A stretch of 64,000 nucleotides of DNA from Acidovorax radicis (GTDB lineage Bacteria; Pseudomonadota; Gammaproteobacteria; Burkholderiales; Burkholderiaceae_C), in assembly GCF_020510705.1 (NCBI RefSeq), contig NZ_CP075184.1:1984001-2048000 (forward strand), read 5' to 3'. The position numbers and the translations under genes are program-made. This document shows, in pieces, positions 52,455 through 61,210 of the stretch. The notes under the pieces are model-generated. The model worked only from the letters and a program-made list of their open reading frames with translations, had not been told where the DNA came from and ran no database searches. The stretch's first letter is position 1. Each line of letters begins with the position of its first letter.

Positions 52455-53275
52455 GGGTCTGCGCGCGCTAAGTGGTGGGTAGCTGGGGGCGGCCCCTTCT
52501 CCTGTCACGTCGCATTTCTGTGCGTCTTCAGCGCGTCTTCCGTCGTCGCGCAGCGCGAAGGTGTTACGCATTCTGGTGAGACCCGGCCTGTCTCCTTGCG
52601 CGCAGCCTTCATTGCTGGTGCCGGTAGATATTGCGCGGGTTGGTGAGTGCGTCCGCGCACAGCACCGTACTCCTTTGCTGTGCCGACGTGGATACGCCTT
52701 CACTTGAGGGCACGCCCCACGTACTTCGCTGCCCTCTCGACACTGCTCCCTGCGCGCCATCAGATTGGCGTGTTGCTCGCCCCTACCGCATCGGGGCGAC
52801 CGCACTAATTTGGTCGCGCCAACCACCAAAAAGCAGGTTGCGCAGTGACGTCGATGCTGCTCACCACGGCCGAATGAAGTTATGTGCAGATACAGGTACG
52901 TAAATATCTGCGGGTAAACCCTCGATTTTTTGATAGTTGAAATCTATCAAAATGTATCTTTAGTTGTTTGTTTTGGTTATTTTGTGTCGCTAATCCATAC
53001 GCACTATGGCTTGTAGAGACCCAGTACGCGATGCTTGCGCACCGTCTTTTGAACTTTTAGAAGCTGCGGATGGATATGAAAAATCGTTGATTTCATTGAG
53101 GAAAAGTGAATGGTTTGACTTTGTGTGGCCCTTGCGCCTCCAGTCACTTTGTTCAGATCCGCAGTGGTTAAAAAAGCAGTTTTCGGTTCGTTGGCTGTGC
53201 GCAGTTTTCACTTGTTTGCATTCGTTACGTTCAGTAGTCTTCGCGCTCACTCTTATTTCAACGCTTGAGGAAATC
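52455..53275. other. Long intergenic region before the pilus operon
   Basis: About 820 bases carry no gene I can support. GC-rich frames on the minus strand up to 52829 look like chance. The last 350 bases are AT-rich and probably hold the promoter of the pilus operon. The plus-strand frame from 53006 runs into the first prepilin, but its upstream part is not conserved-looking, and the ATG at 53276 has a GAGG site. Confidence 0.4.
52928..52952. promoter_or_regulatory. Inverted repeat in the AT-rich pilus promoter region
   Basis: TTTTGATAG (52928-52936) and CTATCAAAA (52944-52952) are perfect nine-base arms around a seven-base spacer. This could be an operator for a regulator of the pilus genes or a hairpin ending transcription from upstream. 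Either reading is inference. Confidence 0.45.
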
Positions 53276-54136
53276 ATGCGATCACTCTTTCCCGTCCTGC
53301 CCTCTCGGCGCATGCAATGTTCCGCTAGCCCCCGAGCTGTGCAGGGTGGTTTCACCCTTGTTGAGCTGGCCGTGGTTCTGGCCGTCATCGGGCTCATCAT
53401 TGGCGCCGTCGCTATCGGCAAGGACGTGCAGCGCAACGCCGATTACGCCAAGATCAAGAACAAGTTCATTGACCAGTGGGAGCAGGCGTACAACCAGTAC
53501 TACCAGCGCACTGGCGTGGTGGTGGGCGACAGCCAGATTTCGCCGCGCATCATGGTTAACGGCACCAGCTACGTAGCAGCGGCAGGTCTGCCTGTTTCGG
53601 GGGGCAACATGGCTGGTGCAACTTTGCCTGCCCCTGTTTGTGCCCATACCCCTGAGGCGGACACCGTGATTCGCAACTCTGCGAATGCGTACGTTGCCAA
53701 CACCAACGACCTGCGCGTTTACATGACTCGTGCGGGGATCCGCATGCCGCCAGGCCGTGCCGAGGGGCAGGAGGATCTGTACGTCTACACCGACACCAAC
53801 GGTGCCCCGCAAGAAATCCAGGTGTGTTTTCAGTGGAACAGTCCCACCACGGCTGCAGGCGCTGGCAACGTGATGGTGATCGCGGGGCTTACGCCAGACC
53901 TCGCCCGCATGTTGGATCAGATGATCGACGGAAAGCCCGATGCGCGTGAAGGGCGCTTCCGCCTGCAAACCATCGACAACAGCACCAACAACGCCCCCGG
54001 GGTGGAGTGGTCCGCCAACAACACGTTTGGCCGCGACGCAACCCCGTCGCCCACCACAGGGGCGAAGGACGCGGGCAACACGCGTGACGAAGAGCAGGTC
54101 ATCACCCTGACCGCCATTTACAAGATGAATCAGTGA
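53276..54136 (+). CDS. Type IV prepilin-like protein 1 of 3
   Basis: The 286-residue protein has a 25-residue leader ending Gly-Gly, then FTLVELAVVLAVIGLIIGAVAIG, the class III signal with Phe+1 and Glu+5 recognised by prepilin peptidase. The rest is an unusually long head domain with MTRAGIRMPPGRAEGQED and GLTPDLARMLDQMIDGKPDAR, motifs shared with the next two genes. It probably forms part of an MSHA-like pilus or pseudopilus. It leads the operon. Confidence 0.85.
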   Translation: MRSLFPVLPSRRMQCSASPRAVQGGFTLVELAVVLAVIGLIIGAVAIGKDVQRNADYAKIKNKFIDQWEQAYNQYYQRTGVVVGDSQISPRIMVNGTSYVAAAGLPVSGGNMAGATLPAPVCAHTPEADTVIRNSANAYVANTNDLRVYMTRAGIRMPPGRAEGQEDLYVYTDTNGAPQEIQVCFQWNSPTTAAGAGNVMVIAGLTPDLARMLDQMIDGKPDAREGRFRLQTIDNSTNNAPGVEWSANNTFGRDATPSPTTGAKDAGNTRDEEQVITLTAIYKMNQ

Positions 54137-54158
54137 ATCAGGGCGAGGAATCAACATC

Positions 54159-54989
54159 ATGAAACAAGCATTCAAGCTCCCTGCACGCCGGCTGCATTCG
54201 CTGCGTCAAAAGGGTTTCACACTGGTTGAGCTGGCGGTTGTGCTGGCCGTCATCGGGCTCATCATCGGCGCCGTTGCCATCGGCAAGGATGTGCAGCGCA
54301 ATGCCGAGTACACCAAGGTCAAGAACAAGTTCCTCGACCAGTGGGAGCAGGCCTACAACCAGTATTACCAGCGTGCGGGGGTTGTGCTGGGTGATGACCA
54401 GACTGCTCCGCAGAACATGGTCAACGGCGAGCAGCTGGTCACGGCCAAGCTTCGGTCTGGCCGGAACATGACGGGTGTAACCCCCCCCGGCGCCATTTGC
54501 GACAAGGCCATTGGCCGAGGCATGGTGGCCCGCACGGGCGACCGTGTGGATCTGCGCACGCTGATGACACGTGTGGGGGTTCGCATGCCGCCCGGCCGTG
54601 CGGAGGGGCTGGAGGATCGCTATGTCTATCTGGACACGAACGGCAACCCTCAAGAGATTCAGGTCTGCTTTCAGTGGAACGTGCCGCTGGGCAACGGATC
54701 TGCGGTCAATGCGGTGGGCGAAGGCTCTGGCAACGTAATGATCATCACGGGCCTTACGCCCGACCTGGCCCGTTCGCTGGACCAGATGATCGACGGCAAG
54801 CCCGATGAACGCGAAGGTCGCTTCCGTCGTCAAGGTGTTGAGAACAACGCGGGTGGTGCGGTTAACGCCCCCGGCCAGGAATGGCAAGCCACCAACCGTG
54901 ACTCCATCGACCCTGCTCACGCCCGGGACCGCAGCTTTGACGAAGACCAGGTGGTCATCGTTACCGCTATCTACAAGATGAACCAGTGA
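54159..54989 (+). CDS. Type IV prepilin-like protein 2 of 3
   Basis: The 276-residue protein has a 19-residue basic leader ending Lys-Gly and the same N-terminal helix as its neighbour (FTLVELAVVLAVIGLIIGAV). It shares the KDVQRNAEY continuation, MTRVGVRMPPGRAEGLED and the late GLTPDLARSLDQMIDGKPD. The gene lies 22 bases after prepilin 1. The close likeness shows duplication followed by divergence, with the middle loops differing most. Confidence 0.85.
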   Translation: MKQAFKLPARRLHSLRQKGFTLVELAVVLAVIGLIIGAVAIGKDVQRNAEYTKVKNKFLDQWEQAYNQYYQRAGVVLGDDQTAPQNMVNGEQLVTAKLRSGRNMTGVTPPGAICDKAIGRGMVARTGDRVDLRTLMTRVGVRMPPGRAEGLEDRYVYLDTNGNPQEIQVCFQWNVPLGNGSAVNAVGEGSGNVMIITGLTPDLARSLDQMIDGKPDEREGRFRRQGVENNAGGAVNAPGQEWQATNRDSIDPAHARDRSFDEDQVVIVTAIYKMNQ

Positions 54990-55053
54990 CTGGTTTGCAT
55001 CTTTCTGAAAACAACTTACCTCATCCGTATCGACTTATCGCCGGAGATTTCTA

Positions 55054-55977
55054 ATGCCTAAATCCAATTCATTTCGCAGGCTTGGCCGCAAGGTTCAGCA
55101 GGGCTTTACGCTGGTAGAGCTGGCCATTGTGCTGGCCGTCATCGGCCTCATCATTGGCGCCATTGCCATCGGCAAGGATGTGCAGCGCAACGCTGAATAT
55201 CAAAAGGCCGTCAACAAGTTCGCCTACCAGTGGAAGATGGCGTACGACCAGTATTACCAGCGCACTGGTGTGGTGCTGGGCGATTGCCAACAAGCCTCGA
55301 CCTACATGGTCAATGGCTCTGAGACCACGATTCTTGGGGGCGACGCCTGCACGCGTGCAGGGTCCATGAAGGTCGCCGGCATCCCTGAGAATTTTGACAA
55401 TCGAGCGCTCAAGATTTGCAGTGGCCAAGGTTACGCGCCAGGCCAGTCTGGCCCAGGTGATGCCGGTTTGGCGACCCAGAATCTTCGCACCCTCATGACC
55501 CGTGCAGGCGTGCGCATGCCGCCCGGCCGTGGTGAAGGGCATGAGGACCGGTTCCTGTACATCGACTCCAACGGGAACGCTGTGGAGCTGCAAGTGTGCT
55601 TCCAGTGGAATACCTCGGGCACGGCCAGCGGTGCAGGCAATGTGATGGTGATTCGGGGGCTGACGCCCGATCTGGCCCGTTTCATGGACCAGGTGGTCGA
55701 CGGCAAGCCTGACTCCCGCGAAGGGCGCTTTCGCATTCAGAGCCGCCCTGCGCACACGGCCTCGACCCAAGCCAATGCGCCTGGCAATCAGTGGGAGGCC
55801 AACAACACCGAAGGCAACAACATTGCCGATACGAAGGCCAATAGCGCCATGAACAATAGCGACACACGCCAAGGCATCGACAACGCCAGCGGCAACGCCG
55901 GTGGCACAGCCACGGGCCGCACGTATGACGAAGACCGCGTCATCTTGCTGACCGCCCACTGGACGATGGAGCAGTAA
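55054..55977 (+). CDS. Type IV prepilin-like protein 3 of 3
   Basis: The 307-residue protein has a 17-residue leader ending Gln-Gly, then FTLVELAIVLAVIGLIIGAI, and shares RAGVRMPPGRGEGHED and GLTPDLARFMDQVVDGKPD with prepilins 1 and 2. It has an extra cysteine pair region (VLGDCQQA, GDACTRAG) and a longer Asn/Gly-rich tail. It may be a minor or alternative pilin. It ends directly at the start of the PilO-like gene. Confidence 0.84.
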   Translation: MPKSNSFRRLGRKVQQGFTLVELAIVLAVIGLIIGAIAIGKDVQRNAEYQKAVNKFAYQWKMAYDQYYQRTGVVLGDCQQASTYMVNGSETTILGGDACTRAGSMKVAGIPENFDNRALKICSGQGYAPGQSGPGDAGLATQNLRTLMTRAGVRMPPGRGEGHEDRFLYIDSNGNAVELQVCFQWNTSGTASGAGNVMVIRGLTPDLARFMDQVVDGKPDSREGRFRIQSRPAHTASTQANAPGNQWEANNTEGNNIADTKANSAMNNSDTRQGIDNASGNAGGTATGRTYDEDRVILLTAHWTMEQ

Positions 55978-56481
55978 TTGAACGCCACCCGCACGCTCAA
56001 GCTTGTCTCACTTGCCCTGGCCACAGCTCTCTTGGGCGGTGGTGCCTGGTTGGCTCAAAGTGGGCTCAAGCGCCTGGCTTTCGAGCGCCAGCAGCATGGG
56101 CAACTGCAGTCGGCGCTAGACAACGCACGCCGCCTAGTTCCTGAGGTGCAGCAGCGGGAGCAACTGGTGCGGTCAATCAAGGATGTGGCGCTGCAGGTGG
56201 ATCGCATGGGGTTTGACCCTTCGCAGTGGGGCGAGCGCAGGTTGCGCCGCTCACAGGGGCCTGCCACCCGTGCAGAGGCCGCGCAGTTTTTGGGGGAGCT
56301 GGGACGAGGGGGGGCGGGCGCCATCTTTGTGGCCGATCTCTTTGACATTGCCACGGTGTCGCCTGAAGCCAGCCTGTTTATTCCTCCGCTGCCTGGGGAC
56401 CAGGGTCTGGTGCTGGGTGTCAGCGGCACGCTGCATTTTCAGACGGTGTCTGTTTCGCAGCCTTTCAGGGTCAAGCCATGA
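55978..56481 (+). CDS. PilO/GspM-like inner-membrane assembly protein
   Basis: The 167-residue protein begins at a TTG right after the prepilin 3 stop. It has one N-terminal membrane segment (LVSLALATALLGGGAWLAQSG), then a coiled-coil (LQSALDNARRLVPEVQQREQLV) and a small globular end. Topology and position match PilO, MshJ or GspM, which form the inner-membrane platform. Similarity in sequence is low, so the call is by architecture and neighbours. Confidence 0.6.
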   Translation: MNATRTLKLVSLALATALLGGGAWLAQSGLKRLAFERQQHGQLQSALDNARRLVPEVQQREQLVRSIKDVALQVDRMGFDPSQWGERRLRRSQGPATRAEAAQFLGELGRGGAGAIFVADLFDIATVSPEASLFIPPLPGDQGLVLGVSGTLHFQTVSVSQPFRVKP

Positions 56482-57779
56482 GCACCGAACATATCTATCG
56501 CGTTGCAAGCGCTGGTTGGTTGCATTGCCATGGTCAGCAAGTTGATGTTGTTCCAGCGTGGCCTCAGCTCACGCACAGCGCGCTTGTGGTGTTGGATCTG
56601 GATGACGTTTTTACGGATGTCTGGCGCTTTGAGGGCAAGTCCGATTACGCGGCGGCACTGATTGAAAAACGGGTGCGTACACAGGGTCTGGTGGAGGGCG
56701 CCGCGCACATCGTGGTGCACCGCCTGGTCAAGATGCCAGGGGGCTTTCAGGTGTACTTCACGGCCATCTCGCTGGAGCTGTGGCAGCGTTGCACGCAATG
56801 GGCGCAAGAGCAGGCAGACCATTGCCTGGTGATGACGGCGACCGGTCTGCTGTGCCGTGGCGTTACGAGTGGCAACGCACGGGTGATGCTGTCGCAGCGG
56901 CGCCTGATGTGTTTTGCGCAGACGGAAGAGGGCATGGTGTTCGGCTCCACCCAGGCGCTGGGGTCGGGTATTTCGGCGATGACCAGTGCGGCACACGTCA
57001 TGACAGCCAACCAGGGGGCATTGCTGAAGCGCCTGGGAGCCGATGCCGTGGAGTGCGGCGCGATGTGGACCACCAGCACTGCCGACATCGACACGTACCA
57101 GGCCGCTGTGCGCAGCATGCTGGGCCGCGCACCGGGCGTGATGCCGACCACCGAATTTGCCATGGGTGGCGAACGTGTGCATACGGTGTTGCCTGAGCTG
57201 GCTCGTGAAGCCGCGGGGCGGCATGCGCTGAACCCGCTGGTGGAACGCGTAGCGTGGCGCGCCGAGCGCTGGGTTGCACCGATCACGGTGGTGACTGCTT
57301 TGGTGGGGCTGGTGCTTGTGATGCTGGGTGTACTGGTGGGCCAGATGGCCGATCAGCAGCGTGCAGAAGGCCAGAGTCAGCGCAGTGAGTTGACGGCATT
57401 GGAGCAGCGCATACAGGCAGTGTCGACGGTAGAGGCTCCGAAAAAGCTCTTGCCCGTGGCCGAGTTTTCGCGCGTGCTGGACGAAGGTGCGCGGCATGAC
57501 CCTGTGGCTTTTCTTGCCCTGCTCAAGGCCTCGACGGGAAAGGACATCCGCATACAGCGCGTGCGCCTTGAAACCGCCACCGGAGTGAGCACCGTCCGCT
57601 CGTTTCGGGTGGACGGCGTGATGGCGGCCGGGGCGTCGGCAGCGGTGACGCGCTGGGTGTCCCAGATGATTGAAGCGGGTTGGACGCTCAAGGCGGTGGA
57701 CCCCACCTACACGGGCCCTGGCGCCTTCTCGTACGAGTTGGTTTCGTCGGTGACTGCCACAGGAAATGTGAAACCATGA
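56478..57779 (+). CDS. PilM/PilN- or MshI-like inner-membrane platform protein
   Basis: The 433-residue protein has a large N-terminal cytoplasmic-like domain with no clear ATPase motif. One membrane segment (APITVVTALVGLVLVMLGVLVGQMA) lies near residues 272-296, then comes a coiled-coil and a C-terminal PilN-like domain. This resembles a fused PilM-PilN or MshI/GspL protein. It overlaps its neighbours by four bases on each side. The assignment is by architecture and context. Confidence 0.58.
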   Translation: MSTEHIYRVASAGWLHCHGQQVDVVPAWPQLTHSALVVLDLDDVFTDVWRFEGKSDYAAALIEKRVRTQGLVEGAAHIVVHRLVKMPGGFQVYFTAISLELWQRCTQWAQEQADHCLVMTATGLLCRGVTSGNARVMLSQRRLMCFAQTEEGMVFGSTQALGSGISAMTSAAHVMTANQGALLKRLGADAVECGAMWTTSTADIDTYQAAVRSMLGRAPGVMPTTEFAMGGERVHTVLPELAREAAGRHALNPLVERVAWRAERWVAPITVVTALVGLVLVMLGVLVGQMADQQRAEGQSQRSELTALEQRIQAVSTVEAPKKLLPVAEFSRVLDEGARHDPVAFLALLKASTGKDIRIQRVRLETATGVSTVRSFRVDGVMAAGASAAVTRWVSQMIEAGWTLKAVDPTYTGPGAFSYELVSSVTATGNVKP

Positions 57780-58363
57780 AATTCGCAGCTTTGTTTTTGA
57801 ATGGCTTGGCCATCCTTTTGTTGGGATGGGGCCTGTATGGGGTGATTCAGCTGAGTCAGGCGCGCACCCCCACGTTGCGGCCCATCGTGAGCGAACTGGC
57901 GCCCCTGCCCCCCGCCTTGCGCAATGAGCAAAGTCGGGTTGTCGATGCCTTTGACGCGATGGCACGTGTTCAGGCTCAAGCGGCCCGCGCAGGCACAGAC
58001 CCGCTGGGTTTGATTGCATTGCCTGTGCCCGGCAGCGAGGTCGTGGGCAGCGTGCAGATGCCGCGTCGCTCGCTGTCGTTGCATCTGGATGACTTGTCTG
58101 CGGAGACCCAGTCCGTGGTCATCGATGGCCGCCTGGTGCGCCAGGGTGCACGCCTGGATGGCGGAGGCCGGATTGTGCGTGTACGACCCAATGAAGCGGT
58201 GGTCGTCGAGCGCCTGGGGCGTCAAACGCTGACTTTGCCTGAGGGGGAGCTGCGAGTGGGCACGTTGCGATGGGCTGATGGGTCGCTCGCAAGCGTCAAT
58301 TCGCAGGAATTCAAGGCCGGCTTGCCTGGCGGTCAGCCCGGCCCCATCAGGAGCTTGCCGTGA
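57776..58363 (+). CDS. PilP/MshK-like periplasmic assembly protein
   Basis: The protein from the ATG at 57776 (MKFAALFLNGLAILLLGWGL) has 195 residues, with one N-terminal membrane segment and a periplasmic part. Its C-terminal half (VVIDGRLVRQGARLDGGGRIVRV then VERLGRQTLTLP) looks like the beta-rich homology region of PilP/GspC/MshK that contacts the secretin. The next gene is a secretin, which supports this. Confidence 0.6.
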   Translation: MKFAALFLNGLAILLLGWGLYGVIQLSQARTPTLRPIVSELAPLPPALRNEQSRVVDAFDAMARVQAQAARAGTDPLGLIALPVPGSEVVGSVQMPRRSLSLHLDDLSAETQSVVIDGRLVRQGARLDGGGRIVRVRPNEAVVVERLGRQTLTLPEGELRVGTLRWADGSLASVNSQEFKAGLPGGQPGPIRSLP

Positions 58364-58475
58364 ATGACCAGGCAGTCTGTGCGACTGCCGGTGTTTCGCG
58401 GTGCCTCGTGCTCCGGAACGAACTCTCCCTCTCGAATATTTCAAGAATCACGCTAGCAGTGCCAAGGACAGCGAC

Positions 58476-60257
58476 ATGAACAATTTTCCGTTTTTCAAGC
58501 CCGTGGCCCTGGTGTGTGCCGCAGTCGCGCTCAGTGGGTGCGCCAACCAGTCCCCACGCAGCGCGTCGAGCCTGGCGCCGCCCGATACCGCAGCGGCCGA
58601 CCAGATGCGCGAACACGCAGTGCAGGAGTCGCAGCGGCTTTTGATTCACCAGCAGATGCTGCTCGCCGAAATGAACAAGGCTGCGGCCCCACCGGTCATC
58701 GCGCCGATGGCCCCTGTGTTCGATCCCCTGGAAGGCAAGCTGATCAATGTAGCCATGTCGAAGGCCAGCATTAGCCAGATCCTGGGGGCTTTCTCCGATG
58801 CGGGGCAGCTCAACCTGATCGTGGACCCGAATGTTCTCAAGGGCGGTCAGTTGGCTGACATGCACCTGCGGCAAGTCACGTTGCGCGAGGGGTTCAACGA
58901 AGTGTTGCGCACCTATGACGTGGCGGGGGAGTTCCGGGGTAACACCTTGCGGGTGAACCTGACAGAAGAAAAGTTCTTTGCACTCAATTTTCTGAACACC
59001 AAGTCCAGCATCCAGATGGGCTCTGGCGGCAATGTGTTTGGCAGCGGCACCTCCGGTAGCAGCGGTGGGGGGAGCGGCGGAAGCAGTGGTGGGTCAGGCG
59101 CCCAACAGGGGAGCTTGACGATGTCTGGCTCTGGCGGCGGTACTACCGACCCGTACATGGAGTTGGAGAACGCCATCAAATCGGTGTTGGGTGACAGCGC
59201 CCAGGACCGCGCCTTCCAACAGCAGCAACAGCAAAACCAGGGTTTGTCGGCCAACTTGTCGTCGCCTTGGCCCGGGGCGCCCACGCCCGTTCGACCCGCT
59301 GTCTTGCCTCAGGCGCCATTGGCGACCATGGGTGAGGACAGCGGCTTCACCCTGAACAAGATGACAGGCACGCTGTACGTCAAGGCCCGCCCATCCAAGA
59401 TGCGTGCGGTCGAAAAAATGCTGGCGCAGGTGCACAAGGTGCTGGGCAAGCAGGTGTATGTCGAGGCGCAACTGATCGATGTGCAGCTGTCGGACAACTT
59501 TGAGTTTGGTGTGGATTGGAACAGCCTGCGCAGCCGCCTTGCTGCGGGCTTTGGTTCTTCGCCCATGCAGCTGGGTGGCAGCTCAGGAACACTGCCCAAC
59601 GCGGGCACGGGCTACTCCTCACGCGCCATCTCGATTCCTGCTGCGATTATCGGTAGCGTCGCTGGCCCAGCGCTCGGGGTTTCTTACCAAGGCAGCAACT
59701 ACGGGATCGTTATTAACGCACTGCGCTCCTTCGGCAACCTGAAGGTGCTCTCCAATCCCAATGTACAGGTGCGCAATGGCACGCCAGCGCTGCTGTCGGT
59801 GGGCACCAGCTCGCGCTATGTCTCTCAGTCGGCATCCACGCAGACGGTGCCTGGTGGCGGGGCGTCCACTACGTCTTCAAGCGTTCAGACCGACACCGTG
59901 TTCTCGGGTGTGATGGTAGGTGTGCTGCCGATGGTGCGCGACGATGGCCGTATTGAGCTACTGCTCAACCCCATGCAAAGTGATGTCGACCCGGCCAGCC
60001 TGCAGCTGGTGGCGGTGGGCGGCGAGAACCTGGTATCTCTGCCCAAGGTGAGCTACAAGGGTTTGACCACTACGCTCAATGTGGGCGATGGCGACGTGGT
60101 GGTGGTAGGCGGACTGATTGACCAGCGCACCTCCAACAACGACCGGGGCGCGCCTGGAGTGTCTGACGTGCCGCTGTTCGGTAAGCTGTTTGGCAACGAG
60201 AACAAGGTGCACGGCAGCCGCGAGCTGGTGATCGTTTTGCGGGTGCGTGTGCTATGA
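58476..60257 (+). CDS. Lipoprotein secretin (PilQ/MshL/GspD type)
   Basis: The 593-residue protein starts at the ATG at 58476 and has a lipoprotein signal (LVCAAVALSGC with lipobox Leu-Ser-Gly-Cys). An STN-like domain follows (INVAMSKASISQILGAFSDAG), then a Gly/Ser-rich linker, N-domains (LYVKARPSKMRAVEKMLAQVH) and the secretin channel domain ending VVVVGGLIDQRTSNNDRGAPGVSDVPLFGKLFGNE. It forms the outer-membrane pore for the pilus or pseudopilus. It most resembles MshL. Confidence 0.88.
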   Translation: MNNFPFFKPVALVCAAVALSGCANQSPRSASSLAPPDTAAADQMREHAVQESQRLLIHQQMLLAEMNKAAAPPVIAPMAPVFDPLEGKLINVAMSKASISQILGAFSDAGQLNLIVDPNVLKGGQLADMHLRQVTLREGFNEVLRTYDVAGEFRGNTLRVNLTEEKFFALNFLNTKSSIQMGSGGNVFGSGTSGSSGGGSGGSSGGSGAQQGSLTMSGSGGGTTDPYMELENAIKSVLGDSAQDRAFQQQQQQNQGLSANLSSPWPGAPTPVRPAVLPQAPLATMGEDSGFTLNKMTGTLYVKARPSKMRAVEKMLAQVHKVLGKQVYVEAQLIDVQLSDNFEFGVDWNSLRSRLAAGFGSSPMQLGGSSGTLPNAGTGYSSRAISIPAAIIGSVAGPALGVSYQGSNYGIVINALRSFGNLKVLSNPNVQVRNGTPALLSVGTSSRYVSQSASTQTVPGGGASTTSSSVQTDTVFSGVMVGVLPMVRDDGRIELLLNPMQSDVDPASLQLVAVGGENLVSLPKVSYKGLTTTLNVGDGDVVVVGGLIDQRTSNNDRGAPGVSDVPLFGKLFGNENKVHGSRELVIVLRVRVL

Positions 60258-61210
60258 GCCTCATTCACGACGCGCTCAAGTCCATGGATGCGCCCCAAGA
60301 CCCGACTATGGTGCCAGCGCGCGCGCCTGCCGCGGCGATGCGTCGCCGCCCGGCGTGGTTGGACGCCGTGTTGGCCTTTGTGCTCGTGGTAGGCGCCGGT
60401 ATGGTGGGTTGGTTCACCTGGCAAAGCCAGGCCAAGCCACGGGCCGATCTGTCGCCCGTGGCGGTTGCCACCGTCAACGCTGCGCCACAGCCGTTGACGC
60501 CGCCAGTGCCTGTCGCAGCGGCCGCAGACACCCCGCCTGCAGATGTTGTCGCAGCAAACGCTACACCGGCGGCTCCGATCGATGTTGCCGTTGCGTCTGC
60601 AGCCCCTGCAGCCCCGCACATACAGACCGCTGCGCATGCGAGCGTGACTGTGCCATCTACTCCTGCGGCTCCGGCGGTGGTGTTTGCCGCGCCCATCGGC
60701 ACCACCGCTGCAGTGGGGGCACTTCCTGCCGCTGCACCGACCGTTGCGCAGGTAAACCTGCGGCCTGTTGCGCAGCGACAAATGCGTTCGGCAAGACCCG
60801 TGGTGCAGGCTGCGCCCGCTCCTATTGTGCAACCCGTGGTGGATGACACCCCGATAGAGCTGATATTTGCCCGCTTTGTGGCTGCCATGAAAGAAGGACG
60901 GGGGGCCGATGCCGAGCGGGCGCTTGGCACGCTCAAAGAGCGGCTGCCTGCAGGGTCTTTGGGGCGGCTGCGTGCGCAGGCGTGGTACGACTTGAGTGCA
61001 GGGCGCGAGGCCGCCGCTGCGGACGGCTACCGGGCCATCATCGAACGCATGCCTGCCGATGAAGAGGCGGCCATCAATCTGGCGAGCATTCAGGCGCATC
61101 AGAAGAGACCCGAAGAAGCCCGTGCAACGCTGGATGCTGCCATGCGCCTGCAGCCCGACTCCGCCGCCCTGCGGGCGGCCTTGGCCCAGTTCACCCCGGC
61201 AGCGCGGTAA
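60254..61210 (+). CDS. Membrane-anchored TPR protein, MshN/GspB-like
   Basis: The 318-residue protein begins MSLIHDALKSMDAP, a short motif typical of MshN/GspB-type proteins. It has one membrane segment (WLDAVLAFVLVVGAGMVGWFTW), a long Ala/Pro-rich stretch to about residue 195, and C-terminal TPR-like helices (EEAINLASIQAHQKRPEEARATLDAAMRLQP). It overlaps the secretin and the ATPase genes. It probably spans the periplasm and links the ATPase to the outer-membrane complex. Confidence 0.75.
   Translation: MSLIHDALKSMDAPQDPTMVPARAPAAAMRRRPAWLDAVLAFVLVVGAGMVGWFTWQSQAKPRADLSPVAVATVNAAPQPLTPPVPVAAAADTPPADVVAANATPAAPIDVAVASAAPAAPHIQTAAHASVTVPSTPAAPAVVFAAPIGTTAAVGALPAAAPTVAQVNLRPVAQRQMRSARPVVQAAPAPIVQPVVDDTPIELIFARFVAAMKEGRGADAERALGTLKERLPAGSLGRLRAQAWYDLSAGREAAAADGYRAIIERMPADEEAAINLASIQAHQKRPEEARATLDAAMRLQPDSAALRAALAQFTPAAR

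Noticed and set aside
52164..52829. Minus-strand frame of 221 codons after the Gfo/Idh gene
   Set aside because: Half of it is antisense to the oxidoreductase gene and the rest is Arg/Cys-rich with no domain or ribosome site.
53282..55959. Three long antisense frames, one opposite each prepilin gene
   Set aside because: They resemble one another only because the prepilin genes do; they lack starts with ribosome sites and known domains.
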